A stretch of 19,144 nt of DNA from an uncultured Candidatus Altimarinota bacterium (GCA_937864995.1 CALMDL010000141.1:1-19144); one strand, 5' to 3'. Numbered from the stretch's first letter, positions 7,971 through 17,669 are shown. A program made the numbers and translations. Notes: generated by a model not told the origin, from the sequence alone.

Positions 7971-9287
7971 ATGTTTATATTAAAACAACTAAAAGTTTTA
8001 TTTATGGCATTTGCTGTAAGTAAATTTGCATTAGATGCAAGTGGTTATCCAGATTCACCACAAAGTACAAATGTTCCTGCTAGAGCAAATGCTACTCAAG
8101 CAGCTGCTCAAACTTCTTTTGAAGAATATAATAATTCAGAATTAGAAGTAATTTCAATTGCTAAAGGTAGAACTCCTTTTTTACATACACTTATTAATTT
8201 AGGTAGATGATTAAATGGAGGAAATTACAAAGATATGGGGTTCAATGAAAAAATCTCTACTAATTTCCCAACTTATAAATGGAAAGAAAGAGATGAAGCA
8301 AATGATATATTCCAATTCAATGCAATAAAAACAAATGCTGATACTTCTTTAACATTAGTTTCTACTTCTGGTTTATATCCAGGTTTAGTAATAAGAAATA
8401 TTGTCACTAATGAACAAATGAGAATAGTTTCTATTACTTCATCAACTGTTATAGTTGTTGAAAGAGCTGTTGGTACTGTTGCTGCTGCTGCAATTGCAGT
8501 TGGTCAAGGTATGCAAGTTCTAGGTTCTGCTTCTACAAAAGGTCAAGCTTCATTAGCTGCTTTCTGGGTTGCAAATCAAGATAGATTCAACTATTTCCAA
8601 AAATTTCTTACAACTTTTACACAAGATGATTTTGATAATTTAGCTTACAAAATTAAAGGTGGAGAAGATATAATTGCTGAAAAAACAATTCAACATGCAT
8701 TAGAAATTGAAAAAGCTATGCTATTTGGACAAAAGAAAGCTTCAACTGATCCAGTTACTTCAAAAATCTATTACACAATGGAATGAGTAATTGAAAATTG
8801 TAAAAGAGGGTGGACAAATGATATTTCTTCTTCATTAACTAGAATTACTCTAGAAGAAGCATTAGCAAATCCATTAAAATATACAAAAGATGGTTCTTAT
8901 AAAAAAATTGTTCTTTGTGGTACTGGTGTAAAATCAGCAATCTCTAACTTATTTGAAGGTAGATTACAAACTTCTCAAATTAAAGATGTAGATTTAACAT
9001 TTGAATCATTAAGAATTAATCAAGGTGAATTTATTTTTATAGAACATCCATTACTTGATGCTCAAACTGGTTACAATGGTATAATGTTCGTAATTGACCC
9101 ATCATTCTGTAAAGTTGTTTACCCAGAAGGTAAAGACTTAATAAAAAATGCAGGTATGAATGGTAAAACTAGATTTGTTATGAATGATGCAGTTAATAAC
9201 TTTGCTAATACTGAAGCAAGCTTAGTGACATATGCTACTTTAGAAGCTAGTAATTCAAATGCTTTTGCTGCAATTAAAGTTATCTAA
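7971..9287 (+). CDS. Major capsid protein
   Basis: 438 residues from ATG 7971; ATG 8004 gives a form of 427 residues starting M-A-F-A-V-S-K, which may be the true start. The head shell subunit: R-T-P-F-L-H-T-L-I near residue 67; a domain with G-L-V-I-R-N and E-Q-M-R-I-V-S-I-T near 145-155; then V-E-R-A-V-G-T; then F-N-Y-F-Q-K-F-L-T-T-F-T. This layout resembles SU10-type (DUF5309-like) capsid proteins of HK97 fold. Only two glycines are TGA (8208-8210 and 8784-8786); by hand count 21 are GGT, four GGA and two GGG. This is unlike its neighbours and could reflect demand at very high expression. A strong terminator follows. Confidence 0.85.
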
Positions 9288-9310
9288 TTATAGCCTTAAT
9301 CCAATAAAAA

Positions 9311-9335
9311 GACACTTATAATAAGTGTCTTTTTT
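9311..9335 (+). terminator. Strong intrinsic terminator after the major capsid gene
   Basis: GACACTTA 9311-9318 pairs with TAAGTGTC 9322-9329 around a three-base loop; six T at 9330-9335. It probably ends the portal-to-capsid operon. Confidence 0.9.
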
Positions 9336-9345
9336 ATATTTTTAT

Positions 9346-9373
9346 TTGCATTTTTAATATTTTTCTATATCAT
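9346..9373 (+). promoter_or_regulatory. Candidate promoter ahead of repeat copy 2 and the Hef-like gene
   Basis: TTGCAT 9346-9351 and TATCAT 9368-9373, 16-base spacer, just behind the capsid terminator. Transcription would start near 9380, precisely at the beginning of the 85-base element, which would then be the leader RNA of the endonuclease gene. Confidence 0.4.
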
Positions 9374-9382
9374 ATATTCATA

Positions 9383-9467
9383 TAAATATTTTTATCTTCC
9401 CAAAAAAGTATTTATTACTTTAATTAAAAGACAATAAGTTGGGAAGCTTATTGTTTTTTGTATTTTT
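9383..9467 (+). repeat. 85-base intergenic element, copy 2 (before the Hef-like endonuclease)
   Basis: Identical to 3058-3142. The complementary segment is 9396-9403 and the hairpin 9431-9459. Seven bases separate the end of the identity from the start codon at 9475. The downstream gene is of another endonuclease family than the one behind copy 1, so the identity is not a by-product of gene duplication. Confidence 0.95.
9431..9459 (+). terminator. Terminator-like hairpin in repeat copy 2
   Basis: Stem 9431-9438 with 9447-9454, loop 9439-9446, T-run 9454-9459. It lies 15 bases before the start codon. As the capsid operon is already closed at 9335, this second hairpin is unlikely to be needed as a mere operon end; a conditional role is more plausible. 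Confidence 0.6.
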
Positions 9468-9474
9468 TACTACT

Positions 9475-10962
9475 ATGATAGATTTAAAAAATTTTTACAC
9501 AGATAAACCACTAAATTCTGTTAAGCATAGTACATTATTAAAAAGATTAGATATTCTTGAAGTTAAGTATTGTAAAGAATGTAATATAAGATTAAAATTT
9601 AATTCATCTACCTGATGAGCTTCAACATATTGTCCTACTTGTGTTAAAAAGATAAAGGTTACAAATATGAAAAAGACTGTGAAAAAAAAATATTGAGTAT
9701 CTAATATATCTCAATTAGAAGAAATTCAAGTAAAAATAAAACAAAATAATATAAAAAAATATTGAGTAAGTAATACATCAAAACTAGAATCTATTAAAAG
9801 TAAAATTAGAGAAACAAACTTTATAAATCATTGAGTTTTTAGTACTAGTAGCTTAAAAACTACAAAAGATAAAATTAAACAAACTAACATATTAAAATAC
9901 TGAAAAGATTCTTTTTTACAAACAGAAAAAGCAAGATTAGCAAGAAAAAATTTAAGTATAAATAAAATATTAGCTAAAGATTCAAATATTAATATTTTAG
10001 ATAAATGATATAAATATAAATGTGATATTTGTAACAAGATTTCAAAATATATTACTTTTAAAAATAAAGCTATTTTTTTACAAAGAGTAAGATTATGATT
10101 TTTACCTTGTCAGCATTGCATACCTTCCTCTTGAGCTTGAATTAATTCTAGAAGCACTATTGAAATTCAGCTAGATAAAGCAATACAGGAATTATGAGTA
10201 AAAACTGAGCATAAGAAAAATATTGATATATTTTTACCTGATTTTAATTTATGAATTGAAGTCAATTGAATATATTGGCATTCTGATAAATTTAAAGACA
10301 AGAATTATCATAAGAATAAAATAATAAAAAATGATATAAATTTATTATTTTTTACTGATTATGAACTATTAAATAATTTTGAGACTATTTTAAATTATAT
10401 TAAATGAAAAATATGATTACTTCCAGCGATATGAGCATCTAAATGTAAAATTAAAAATATTTGAACATTAGAAGCAAAGAATTTTTGTAATAAATATCAT
10501 ATACATTGATTTTCATCTTGAAGTAAGTACTATTGAATGTTTTTTAAAGATAGTTTAGTTTCAGTTTGCATTGTTTGAAAGAATAGGTTCTCTAAAGATT
10601 GAATAGAAATAATTAGATTAGCTAATAAAACAAAGATTATTTGATGATTTGCTAGATTTTTAAAAAGGATTAAAAATGATTTTAAAAATTATAATAAAAT
10701 AATAACTTTTATAGATGCTTATTTATGAGATAATTTAGATAATGTTTTCACAAGGAACTGATTTAGTTATATATCTCATACAACACCCAATTATAATTGG
10801 TTTATTAATAGGTGAAAAACTAAATTGTCTAGATACCAATGTATGAAACATAAGTTATTAAAAAAATGATATAAGTGAGAAACAGAGGATGAAATAATGA
10901 AATGATTATGATGAATTAAAGTTTATGATTGATGAAATTATAAATTTGAATTATTATATTAA
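9475..10962 (+). CDS. Hef-like homing endonuclease (PD-(D/E)XK type) with zinc ribbons
   Basis: 495 residues. Residues 33-56 hold a C-x2-C-x16-C-x2-C zinc ribbon. Four degenerate repeats (~70-155) follow, with the core K-Y-G-V-S-N, the last ending Y-G-K-D-S, as in several phage homing endonucleases. A second ribbon is C-D-I-C ... C-Q-H-C (~183-213). The nuclease core has D-I-F-L-P-D (D256) and G-I-E-V-N-G-I-Y-W-H-S with E262, followed by H-K-N-K: the Vsr-like PD-(D/E)XK pattern of Hef-type enzymes. The C-terminal ~150 residues (M-F-F-K-D-S-L-V-S-V, ending K-F-E-L-L-Y) match the extended tail seen in such proteins. It stands between capsid and head-completion genes with its own leader, so is probably selfish. 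Confidence 0.85.
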
Positions 10963-10966
10963 AATC

Positions 10967-10994
10967 TTGACACATTTTAATAATTATATATACT
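10967..10994 (+). promoter_or_regulatory. Candidate promoter after the Hef-like gene
   Basis: TTGACA 10967-10972 (perfect -35) and TATACT 10989-10994, 16-base spacer, five bases after the endonuclease stop. It would drive the gene at 11034. Confidence 0.6.
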
Positions 10995-11033
10995 TTTCTT
11001 GCTACTGAATATTTATTTTTTAATGAAACCTTT

Positions 11034-11615
11034 ATGGCACCAATAGAAAAAACACTAGAAATAGAACAAAAAACATTTTATTTATATGACTATTCTAATA
11101 ATTTAGTATTAAAATCTAAAAAAATATATAGCCCATATAATGTAAAGACACTTTGAAGAACTCCTTCAGAAGATTACTTTAATGATCCTGACTTTGTAGA
11201 ATTTAGAAACTGACAATATGTTGCAGATTTAAAAAAACTATGACCAGTTAGATTCAATCAACAAATAGAATGGTTGTCTTTTTATAATCCAGTTGGATGA
11301 CAATTGTCTAAATGAGAAAAACATCTTAATCAAATGCATTTAAATGGAAGATTTTTCAAAAATGATTGAATACATGTAGTTCATGCTGAGCAAATTGATG
11401 TTGCTCCTAAAGCAGAAGTAGAAATTAGGACTGAAGTTGTTGAGAAACAACAAATCCCATCTATTGTAGCAAATAATATGAATGTATTACAATTACAAGA
11501 ATTAGCTTGAGAATGGAAAGTTGAGCTTGCACCAAATATAATGGAAAGTTGAGATGCAGAAAAAATTAAAACTGCTATAATTGAAACTCTAACATTAGCT
11601 TGACATATAAAATAG
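11034..11615 (+). CDS. Unknown virion-module protein
   Basis: 193 residues from ATG 11034; ATG 11023 runs into TAG after seven codons and is not used. The N-terminal half (F-Y-L-Y-D-Y-S-N-N ... L-G-P-V-R-F-N-Q-Q-I-E-W) is mixed. Residues ~125-145 are charged. The end, with V-L-Q-L-Q-E-L-A-G-E-W and K-I-K-T-A-I-I-E-T-L, resembles a small helical Rho-N/SAP-like module, as found at the ends of several phage head-completion proteins. Family not identified. It stands alone between promoter 10967 and terminator 11627, so is likely a monocistronic unit. Confidence 0.75.
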
Positions 11616-11626
11616 AAAAAAAATAA

Positions 11627-11653
11627 ACATATAGAGTTTTCTATATGTTTTTT
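11627..11653 (+). terminator. Intrinsic terminator
   Basis: ACATATAG 11627-11634 pairs with CTATATGT 11641-11648, loop of six; T at 11648-11653. Runs of A upstream would let it act in the other direction too, but no gene on the minus strand was found. Confidence 0.85.
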
Positions 11654-11654
11654 G

Positions 11655-11682
11655 TTGCTTAAAAATTTTTTTTTATTATAGT
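11655..11682 (+). promoter_or_regulatory. Candidate promoter for the adaptor and tail operon
   Basis: TTGCTT 11655-11660 and TATAGT 11677-11682 with a 16-base spacer, directly behind the terminator T-run. The leader to 11711 is AT-only and includes ATTAAT at 11686. It closely resembles the arrangement before the portal gene. Confidence 0.5.
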
Positions 11683-11710
11683 TATATTAATTATTTTTTA
11701 AATACTTTTT

Positions 11711-12316
11711 ATGATTTCAGTTTCAACTATAGCTCAAGCACTAAAAAAAGAGCTTGGTTCATATTTTTCTACAGAAGCACATAAGGATTGAGATCTTATT
11801 AGATATATAAACTCAGCAGCTAGAGCAGTAACAATTTGAAGAAATTTTGATTTTAATAATTATGTTTATAATTTAGTTGTTACAGAATGAATATCTAGTT
11901 ATGATATTCCATATCAAATAGAAACATATTTTATACTTGATTCAAGCTGAGAAGAAGTTGATTTTAAAGACTTTACTTGATATTTTAGAGAGACTGATAG
12001 AACAGATACAGTATGAATATGGTGAGAACATGCAGAATGTATAAAGCCATGAACTTATACAATTTATTATAGATGATTTCCCCCAACAATTACTTCCATA
12101 ACAGAAAATCTAGAACTACCAGAACACTTTTTTGACATAATATGTTTAAAGGCAAGTTATTTTGGTTTTATGGATATATTAGCTTATGATAAAGCTAACC
12201 AAAAAGAAAATATATTTAAATGAATGATTTCTGATCTTGCAAAAAGAAGTTCTAACCCTCAACCAACAAAAATAAAAAGATTAAATAAATCTTCTAATAA
12301 TTCTAAAGTTTGGTAA
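11711..12316 (+). CDS. Candidate head-tail adaptor (connector) protein
   Basis: 201 residues. It opens with a helix and L-I-R-Y-I-N-S-A-A-R-A-V, a pattern seen at the start of many head-tail adaptor proteins, and continues with a beta domain (S-S-Y-D-I-P-Y-Q-I-E-T). Near residue 123 comes Y-T-I-Y-Y-R-G-F-P-P. A helical end (L-P-E-H-F-F-D-I-I-C-L-K-A-S) and a basic tail follow. Size, fold pattern and position after the capsid gene fit the adaptor ring that binds the portal from below. The call rests on pattern and order rather than on a specific signature. It begins a set of genes running to 17337 with short or no gaps. Confidence 0.6.
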
Positions 12317-12335
12317 TTTATTAATAAAATAGAAT

Positions 12336-14183
12336 ATGAGTAATAAAGAATGAGTAATACCAATATCATTTAAAATTTGAGATAATTTTGCTTCAGATTT
12401 TGATGAACTTGTTAATATTGAAGTACAAAACAGAAAATCTGATATAGGGTTTTCTGAGTTTAATAGTATGACAATAAAAATGAGACCATGAACTACTCAA
12501 ATTTGAAATACATTAACTTGAACTTGATGAGTATCTAAACAATTCTTTTTCATTGATTTTTTTAAAAAAACACATCATATAAAATGATATGATAAAAAAG
12601 TTTTTAGATTAGATAGTGGAGTTTGGAATAATTTATGAATAAATTTTATATCTAATAACTTCAATTTTACTCCAATGCTTTTACCTATGATGTTGGATTG
12701 AAGTATTCCTACAGAATATACAACCCCAGCAAACTCATCTTGAGCAGAAAGAGTTAAAAAAAGTGCTTCTGATAGTTGATGAGCTGCTAATATTGGTAAA
12801 TATCTTATTATTACAGAAAATACAGCAAATACAGAAGCATATAGATGAGCTTTTGCTTCAATCTTAGATTATGATTCATGAACTGCTGAATATACTTTAA
12901 ATTGAGCCTGAATAACTACAATATTAAAAGCCTGAGCTAAGTATCAAATTTATGATACACTTTGAGAACATTTAGAGGTGGCAAATTGAGCTGAATTTGA
13001 AAGATTTTTCTTTTGAAAAAGTGATTGAACAATTGTAGAAAATACAAAGTATACTTGATTAGCTACAAAATGATTAAGAAATGTAAAATGAATTTTAGAC
13101 ACAGAATTTATTAAAAAACAGATTTCTTATGATGCTTCATATTGGACTTTTAATAAAAATACATTATATTATTCAGCTTGAGCATTAAATAATCCATTTT
13201 TATATAATTTCACAACAGTATTATCAATACCAGGAGCCGTATCTGGATATATTAATGATTTATTTGTCTTTAAAGACAGATTGATTATCTGAGGTAGTAA
13301 TTATGCAGCAAATTTAAAATGACCTATCACATCACTCACTAGAATTGATATGATAACTGAAAGCTATGGTATAGTACCATGAACATTAGCAGATGTTTGA
13401 GTTGATTGATATTTTATATCAACAAATAAACATATCTATTCTCTAAAAGAAAATATATCTTGAACAGCATTATTAGCAACAGACGAAGGAAAAATTATTA
13501 GAAATTATTTAAAAAACTATAATTTTAATTTAATTTGAGCATTTGATTGATCTAAATTATATTTTTATTGAGAAGAAGTAGCAGGAGAAACTTGAATAAT
13601 GACAGTTTTAGACATACAATTTAAGTTTTGGAGTACTTATACCTGATTAGCTCCTTCTAGCATTATTTTTAATGAGGGTATTACTTATTTATCTGATAAT
13701 AATTCAGATAAAATTAGAAAATTTGATAATCTAGTAGAAACTGATATATGACAAGCTATTCAACAAAAAGTTTCTTTAAAAGAGATTTCTTGATGAGCTC
13801 CATTTAATATAAAATCATTAACAGATATATTTTTACGGTTAGACAATTACCCTCAAGAGTTAAGTGTTTCTTTATATATGGCTAATCCTTGAGTAAATAC
13901 AAGAAAAAACATTAAAAATATAAAACTAACAATAGATGATGTTACTCCAACTTCTGAACCTATATGAGAATGAGTAATATGAGAGTGATTAATTTGATGA
14001 ATAGCGGTTGATTCAAATATATCTTTGCCTATAATGAAAAAAATAACATATGATGTAGATAATGCTGTATTATGGAAAATAATTATAAACTGAAAGTGAG
14101 GTAGTTCATTCTATTTAAATCAACTAGATGTTTGAATTATAGCTCAAAATAAAGCATATTTTAGCCCTAATAATACAATTTAG
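12336..14183 (+). CDS. Large beta-rich virion protein, possible tail nozzle
   Basis: 615 residues ending with TAG. Predominantly beta-strand and turn sequence, with recurrent short patterns such as V-F-K-D-R-L-I-I-W-G, D-G-Y-F-I-S-T-N-K-H-I-Y-S-L, G-S-K-L-Y-F-Y-G and G-I-T-Y-L-S-D-N-N-S-D-K-I-R-K. Each is a strand followed by a turn and another strand, like blades of a propeller. Nozzle proteins of short-tailed phages contain such a propeller, and the position two genes after the capsid's neighbour fits, but I recognise no specific family. A CGG codon, rare here, occurs at 13836-13838. Glycine is overwhelmingly TGA, including several tandem TGA-TGA. The next gene starts two bases behind the stop. 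Confidence 0.75.
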
Positions 14184-14184
14184 T

Positions 14185-14445
14185 ATGAGATGATGAACAA
14201 CTAAAATCACATTAACTTGAGATTGGGAGGATATTATTGTAAAAGACCAAAATAATTGAGAAATATTTTATTGATGAATTATGGTATTTTTTTGAAATAA
14301 TCTATATATTAGATGAGAAAATTGACAAGAGGAAATATTATTAACTCCTGATTTATCTCCTTTAGAGCTAGTTTGACAACCTAATAGTTGATTCCCTTAT
14401 CAAGTAAAATGAATTTGAGATTTAAAAATAATGACCTTAAATTAA
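14185..14445 (+). CDS. Small unknown protein of the tail operon
   Basis: 86 residues, starting one base after the preceding TAG. It begins M-R-G-G-T-T-K, with both glycines TGA, and appears to be an all-beta domain (I-F-Y-G-G-I-M-V-F-F-G, N-L-Y-I-R-G-E-N-G). The end is P-Y-Q-V-K-G-I-G-D-L-K-I-M. No family recognised. Tight spacing on both sides (one base before, one after) implies translational coupling with its neighbours and a virion role. Confidence 0.75.
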
Positions 14446-14446
14446 T

Positions 14447-15418
14447 ATGAATGTACCAAGTATAAAATTTCATTGAATCTGAAAAGGTTCAACAAGTGAT
14501 AATCAAACCAATTGACAACAATTAACTCAATTGGTTTATTCTGATTGAGTAACAAAAGTAGATGTTCAAAATCCACTTCAAACTGATTGAGATAGTGTGT
14601 ATGTAAAAGATATTAAACAATCTTTAAATAATTTAGGTACTTTTACTTGAGATATAAATTCATTATTTAATAATTTAGATGATTCAATTGTAGATAATAC
14701 TACTGCAAATCCTAAATATTTTGAATTTTATCTTGAAAGACCAGCTGCTACTTGATGAATTTGAATAGTTGCACATACTTGAAATTTTAGTAATGTAAAA
14801 GTTTTACTAAAAGATAGACAATGAAATATTTTATCTACAAAAGACGAAAGTGCTAGTAATACAAAATATACAAGTAGAAATTATCCTGTAAATGCAGCAA
14901 ATTATTGTTGTGTAAGAATAGAATTTTATACATCAGACCCTGTTAATATTTCTTTTTTAAGAATACAAAAATATATTTGAGTTCAAGCAAGATTAAAAGC
15001 TTTAAAGCCAAACTGAGAAGAGGTTGAAATAAATGCAACTACTTGATGAAATCTAAAAGTAAGTATTGAAGAAATGGACTGAAATAGCTGATTAGCAACA
15101 TCTTGAAATCAAGATACTATGATTGCTAATCAAGAAACCATAATTGAACATTTACCTATTATAGACTCAAAATTACAAACTGAAAATGAGATGACTGTTT
15201 TATTAAAAGAAATCCTAGCAGTTCTACAAATGCCTAGAAATGCAGACACTACTAATAATGCAGATAGAGTCAATGTAATAAATACAGTTGCAACTACTGT
15301 ATCATCAATAGCAACTTTAACTACCCTTTCAAACTTTAACTGATATCAAGCCCACCAAGCAATGGTTTCAAATGAAATAAATGCTTGGTATGCTTGACCA
15401 AGAAGTCGTATAACTTAA
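14447..15418 (+). CDS. Unknown virion or tail protein
   Basis: 323 residues. The N-terminal part includes L-Q-T-D-G-D-S-V-Y-V-K-D-I, a phrase common in phage tail-associated proteins. A beta-sandwich-like middle (F-Y-L-E-R-P-A-A-T-G-G-I-G-I, V-K-V-L-L-K-D-R-Q-G) and a helical segment at ~225-265 (M-I-A-N-Q-E-T-I-I-E-H) follow. The C-terminus is S/T/N-rich and ends W-Y-A-G-P-R-S-R-I-T. It starts one base after the preceding stop. It could be a receptor-binding or baseplate-like component, but I cannot assign a family. A methionine at 15119 is internal, not a separate gene. Confidence 0.75.
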
Positions 15419-15430
15419 TTATTTTAAATT

Positions 15431-15715
15431 ATGAAATATCCATATATCCAAGTATCACTAGATTGAATAATTGAACAAAAAGTATTAACTTTAGAAACTA
15501 GAATAGAATCATTTAATAATGATGTAGAAATAAATAACCCAACTTGAAATAATAAGGCTTATTTTTATTGAATTTCTATTGATTGAAATAAGGAGCAAAT
15601 TACAAATTTTAAACCTTGAGAAGATTGATATCAATTTATGACTAAAGAAGAAGCACAAGAGTTTTTAGATAATGATATTAATCAAATATTAAAAAATTAT
15701 AACATAACTATATAA
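15431..15715 (+). CDS. Small unknown protein of the tail operon
   Basis: 94 residues from ATG 15431, 12 bases behind the previous stop. A beta-rich beginning (Y-I-Q-V-S-L-D-G-I, K-A-Y-F-Y-G-I-S-I-D-G) is followed by helices (T-K-E-E-A-Q-E-F-L-D-N-D-I). All glycines are TGA. No family recognised. The gene is conserved in frame between two virion genes and starts with an AT-only leader. Confidence 0.75.
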
Positions 15716-15717
15716 TC

Positions 15718-17337
15718 ATGAATAATTTTGTAAAATGACTTGATTTACAACTTTGGCATCCAACACCTAGAGATATGAATAATGCTCATGCTGCTTGAGT
15801 ATCTTGGTGTAGTGATAAAAGAAGTGATAGATCTAGAAATCCTTTTTTATATCAACTAGTATCCAACACTGTATTAAATAGATATAACATTATAACTAAG
15901 TGACAATGATTAGCAGTTAATCCTTGATTATGAGGTACTTTTTGAGCTTGAGTTACTACTGAATTTGCTCCAAGTAGAGCTTTAGAATGAAATATAACTA
16001 CTTGATGTACAACCTTAAAAGTTGTTACTTCTACAGTTATAACTGCTGTATGAACAAATATGTTAGCAAATAGATGATGAAGTTGAGATTATTGATTTAA
16101 AATTAGAATTATATGAAAATCTGCTTGAAAAGTTGAGGAAAGATATATAGTTTGAAATACAGCTTGAACAACTCCAACTTTATGGCTAGATAAAGCACTT
16201 ACATTCACTCCTACTACTTGAGATACTTATGAAATATTAGGTGGTAATGTTTTTATGCTAGGAGCTTGAACTTTAGCAGCAACAAGTTTTAGATCTTTTG
16301 AAGTTTCAGCAAATGCATTAACTTCTTTATCAAATACTAATTTACCTGCTACAATTGGTACAGATAGTTATATGAGAGCTTTAGATGAGCAATATTGACC
16401 ATATAACATGGAGCCTTGAGAAGGTTTGATTAAGTGACAATTTTTATATGATTCTTGAACCTTAGTAGATAGATATTGATTAACAGCAACTGCTTCTTGA
16501 GCTTCATCATTAACTTGACAAACAACTCTTGGGGATGCTGTAATTCTAGCAAATGAATATAGAAATTTCCAAATAAGAGTAGTTCAAGACACAGTGAATC
16601 CAACTGCAGTATGACAAAGAAGAATAATTGCCTCTCATACAGCTTGACCTTCACCAGTTTATACACTTTGAACAGCTTGGGCTGTAACTCCTTCAGCTAA
16701 TGCAAAATATGTTATTGAATATCCAAATCTATTATTATTAAGGTCTTCTGCTACTTCTGTATTATATGTTTATAATTACAATAAAGAAACCATAAATAAT
16801 GGTACAAATAATATAGTCACTAATGCATGGTCTACTACTTATTTTTGAACTCCTTCTGGTGCTGTATGAGCTTGATGTATGATTACTCCTTCATTTTGAA
16901 TACAACCAGATATATGAAGGAATGCAAAACATTCAATAATTTATTTTTTCAGAGGATGAAACACAGTAACAGTAGATACTTTAGATATTGCTTGAGCAAT
17001 AAATTGAACTTGGGCTTCTACAATTGCTTATGATTGAAATGTTGTACCTTTTAATACTTGAGCTTGATGAGATTATGCCCCTTGTGATAATGAGTGAAGA
17101 TTTTTTTACATAAATGCCTATGTTGCCTCTGTTAATAACCAAATTTACAGATTTGATGTGCAAAATAGAGTATTATCACCATATACACCTACCTCAATGG
17201 TACAATCTTGAACAGCTGCTGTATGAGATAGATTAACAACTTATGTAATTCTAAAAGCAGATGATGAAAAATATACTAAATTATTTTTACAATCACATTT
17301 ATCTGCACAATGTTATGAATTAGTAACACAAATATAA
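15718..17337 (+). CDS. Large virion protein with propeller-like repeats
   Basis: 539 residues from ATG 15718, two bases after the preceding stop. Starts L-Q-L-W-H-P-T-P-R-D-M. It is rich in A, G, T and N. Recurrent motifs such as R-R-I-I-A-S-H-T-A-G with Y-T-L-G-T-A-W and A-K-Y-V-I-E-Y resemble a pattern often met in large phage structural proteins: an outward strand, 'nt...tltv..aw', then 'Y.i'. Later S-V-L-Y-V-Y-N-Y-N and N-N-Q-I-Y-R-F-D-V-Q look like propeller strands. With the 615-residue protein it probably builds the tail. About 46 of 56 glycines are TGA by hand count. No signal peptide. Confidence 0.75.
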
Positions 17338-17350
17338 AAACTTGCAAAAA

Positions 17351-17387
17351 TATCTATTCTTATTATTATATGAATAGATATTTTTTT
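17351..17387 (+). terminator. Intrinsic terminator at the end of the tail operon
   Basis: TATCTATTC 17351-17359 pairs with GAATAGATA 17372-17380 around a 12-base loop; seven T at 17381-17387. The next start codon, of the small HNH gene, is only 12 bases further on. Confidence 0.85.
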
Positions 17388-17399
17388 AAAATAAAAACT

Positions 17400-17669
17400 A
17401 TGTCAAATAATAGCAAAGAATATAGAGAAAAAAATAAAAAAAAGTATTGGGGTAGTTTACAATACTTAAAAGACCAAGTAAAAAGAGTACAAGCTAGAAG
17501 ATTAATGGTAAAAAAATGATTAGTTAAACCTGGCGATAATAAAGAAGTTGATCATATTAATTGAGCATCTAAATGAAATTGACCATCTAATTTAAGAGTC
17601 TTAAGTAGACTTAAAAATAGACAATTATGACAAAGAAAAGCTACAAAGTCACAAAATGCAAAAAAATAA
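17400..17669 (+). CDS. Small HNH-like endonuclease
   Basis: 89 residues. A basic N-terminal helix (Y-R-E-K-N-K-K-K-Y-W ... V-Q-A-R-R-L-M-V-K-K) precedes an HNH-like core: E-V-D-H-I-N-G at 49-55 (H52), G-P-S-N-L-R-V-L-S at 61-69 (N64) and K-N-R at 72-74. This matches small phage HNH proteins of the 'vDH..g...n.psNLrvvs...NR' type, in which the last histidine of the classic motif is not evident. It may be a homing-type nuclease or a packaging-associated HNH protein. The tail is very basic (K-A-T-K-S-Q-N-A-K-K). Preceded by a terminator hairpin as are the other endonuclease genes. One glycine is GGC, a codon hardly used elsewhere. Confidence 0.75.

Noticed and set aside
7838-8023. Plus-strand ORF across the scaffold-capsid junction
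   Set aside because: Overlaps both genes in another frame and has no recognisable feature.
9828-10037. Minus-strand ORF
   Set aside because: Antisense to the Hef-like endonuclease, explained by its A-rich codons.
16430-17163. Three ORFs overlapping the 539-residue protein (minus strand 16430-16666 and 16981-17163, plus strand 16827-17033)
   Set aside because: All are in other frames of a gene with clear coding character and consistent TGA glycine use.
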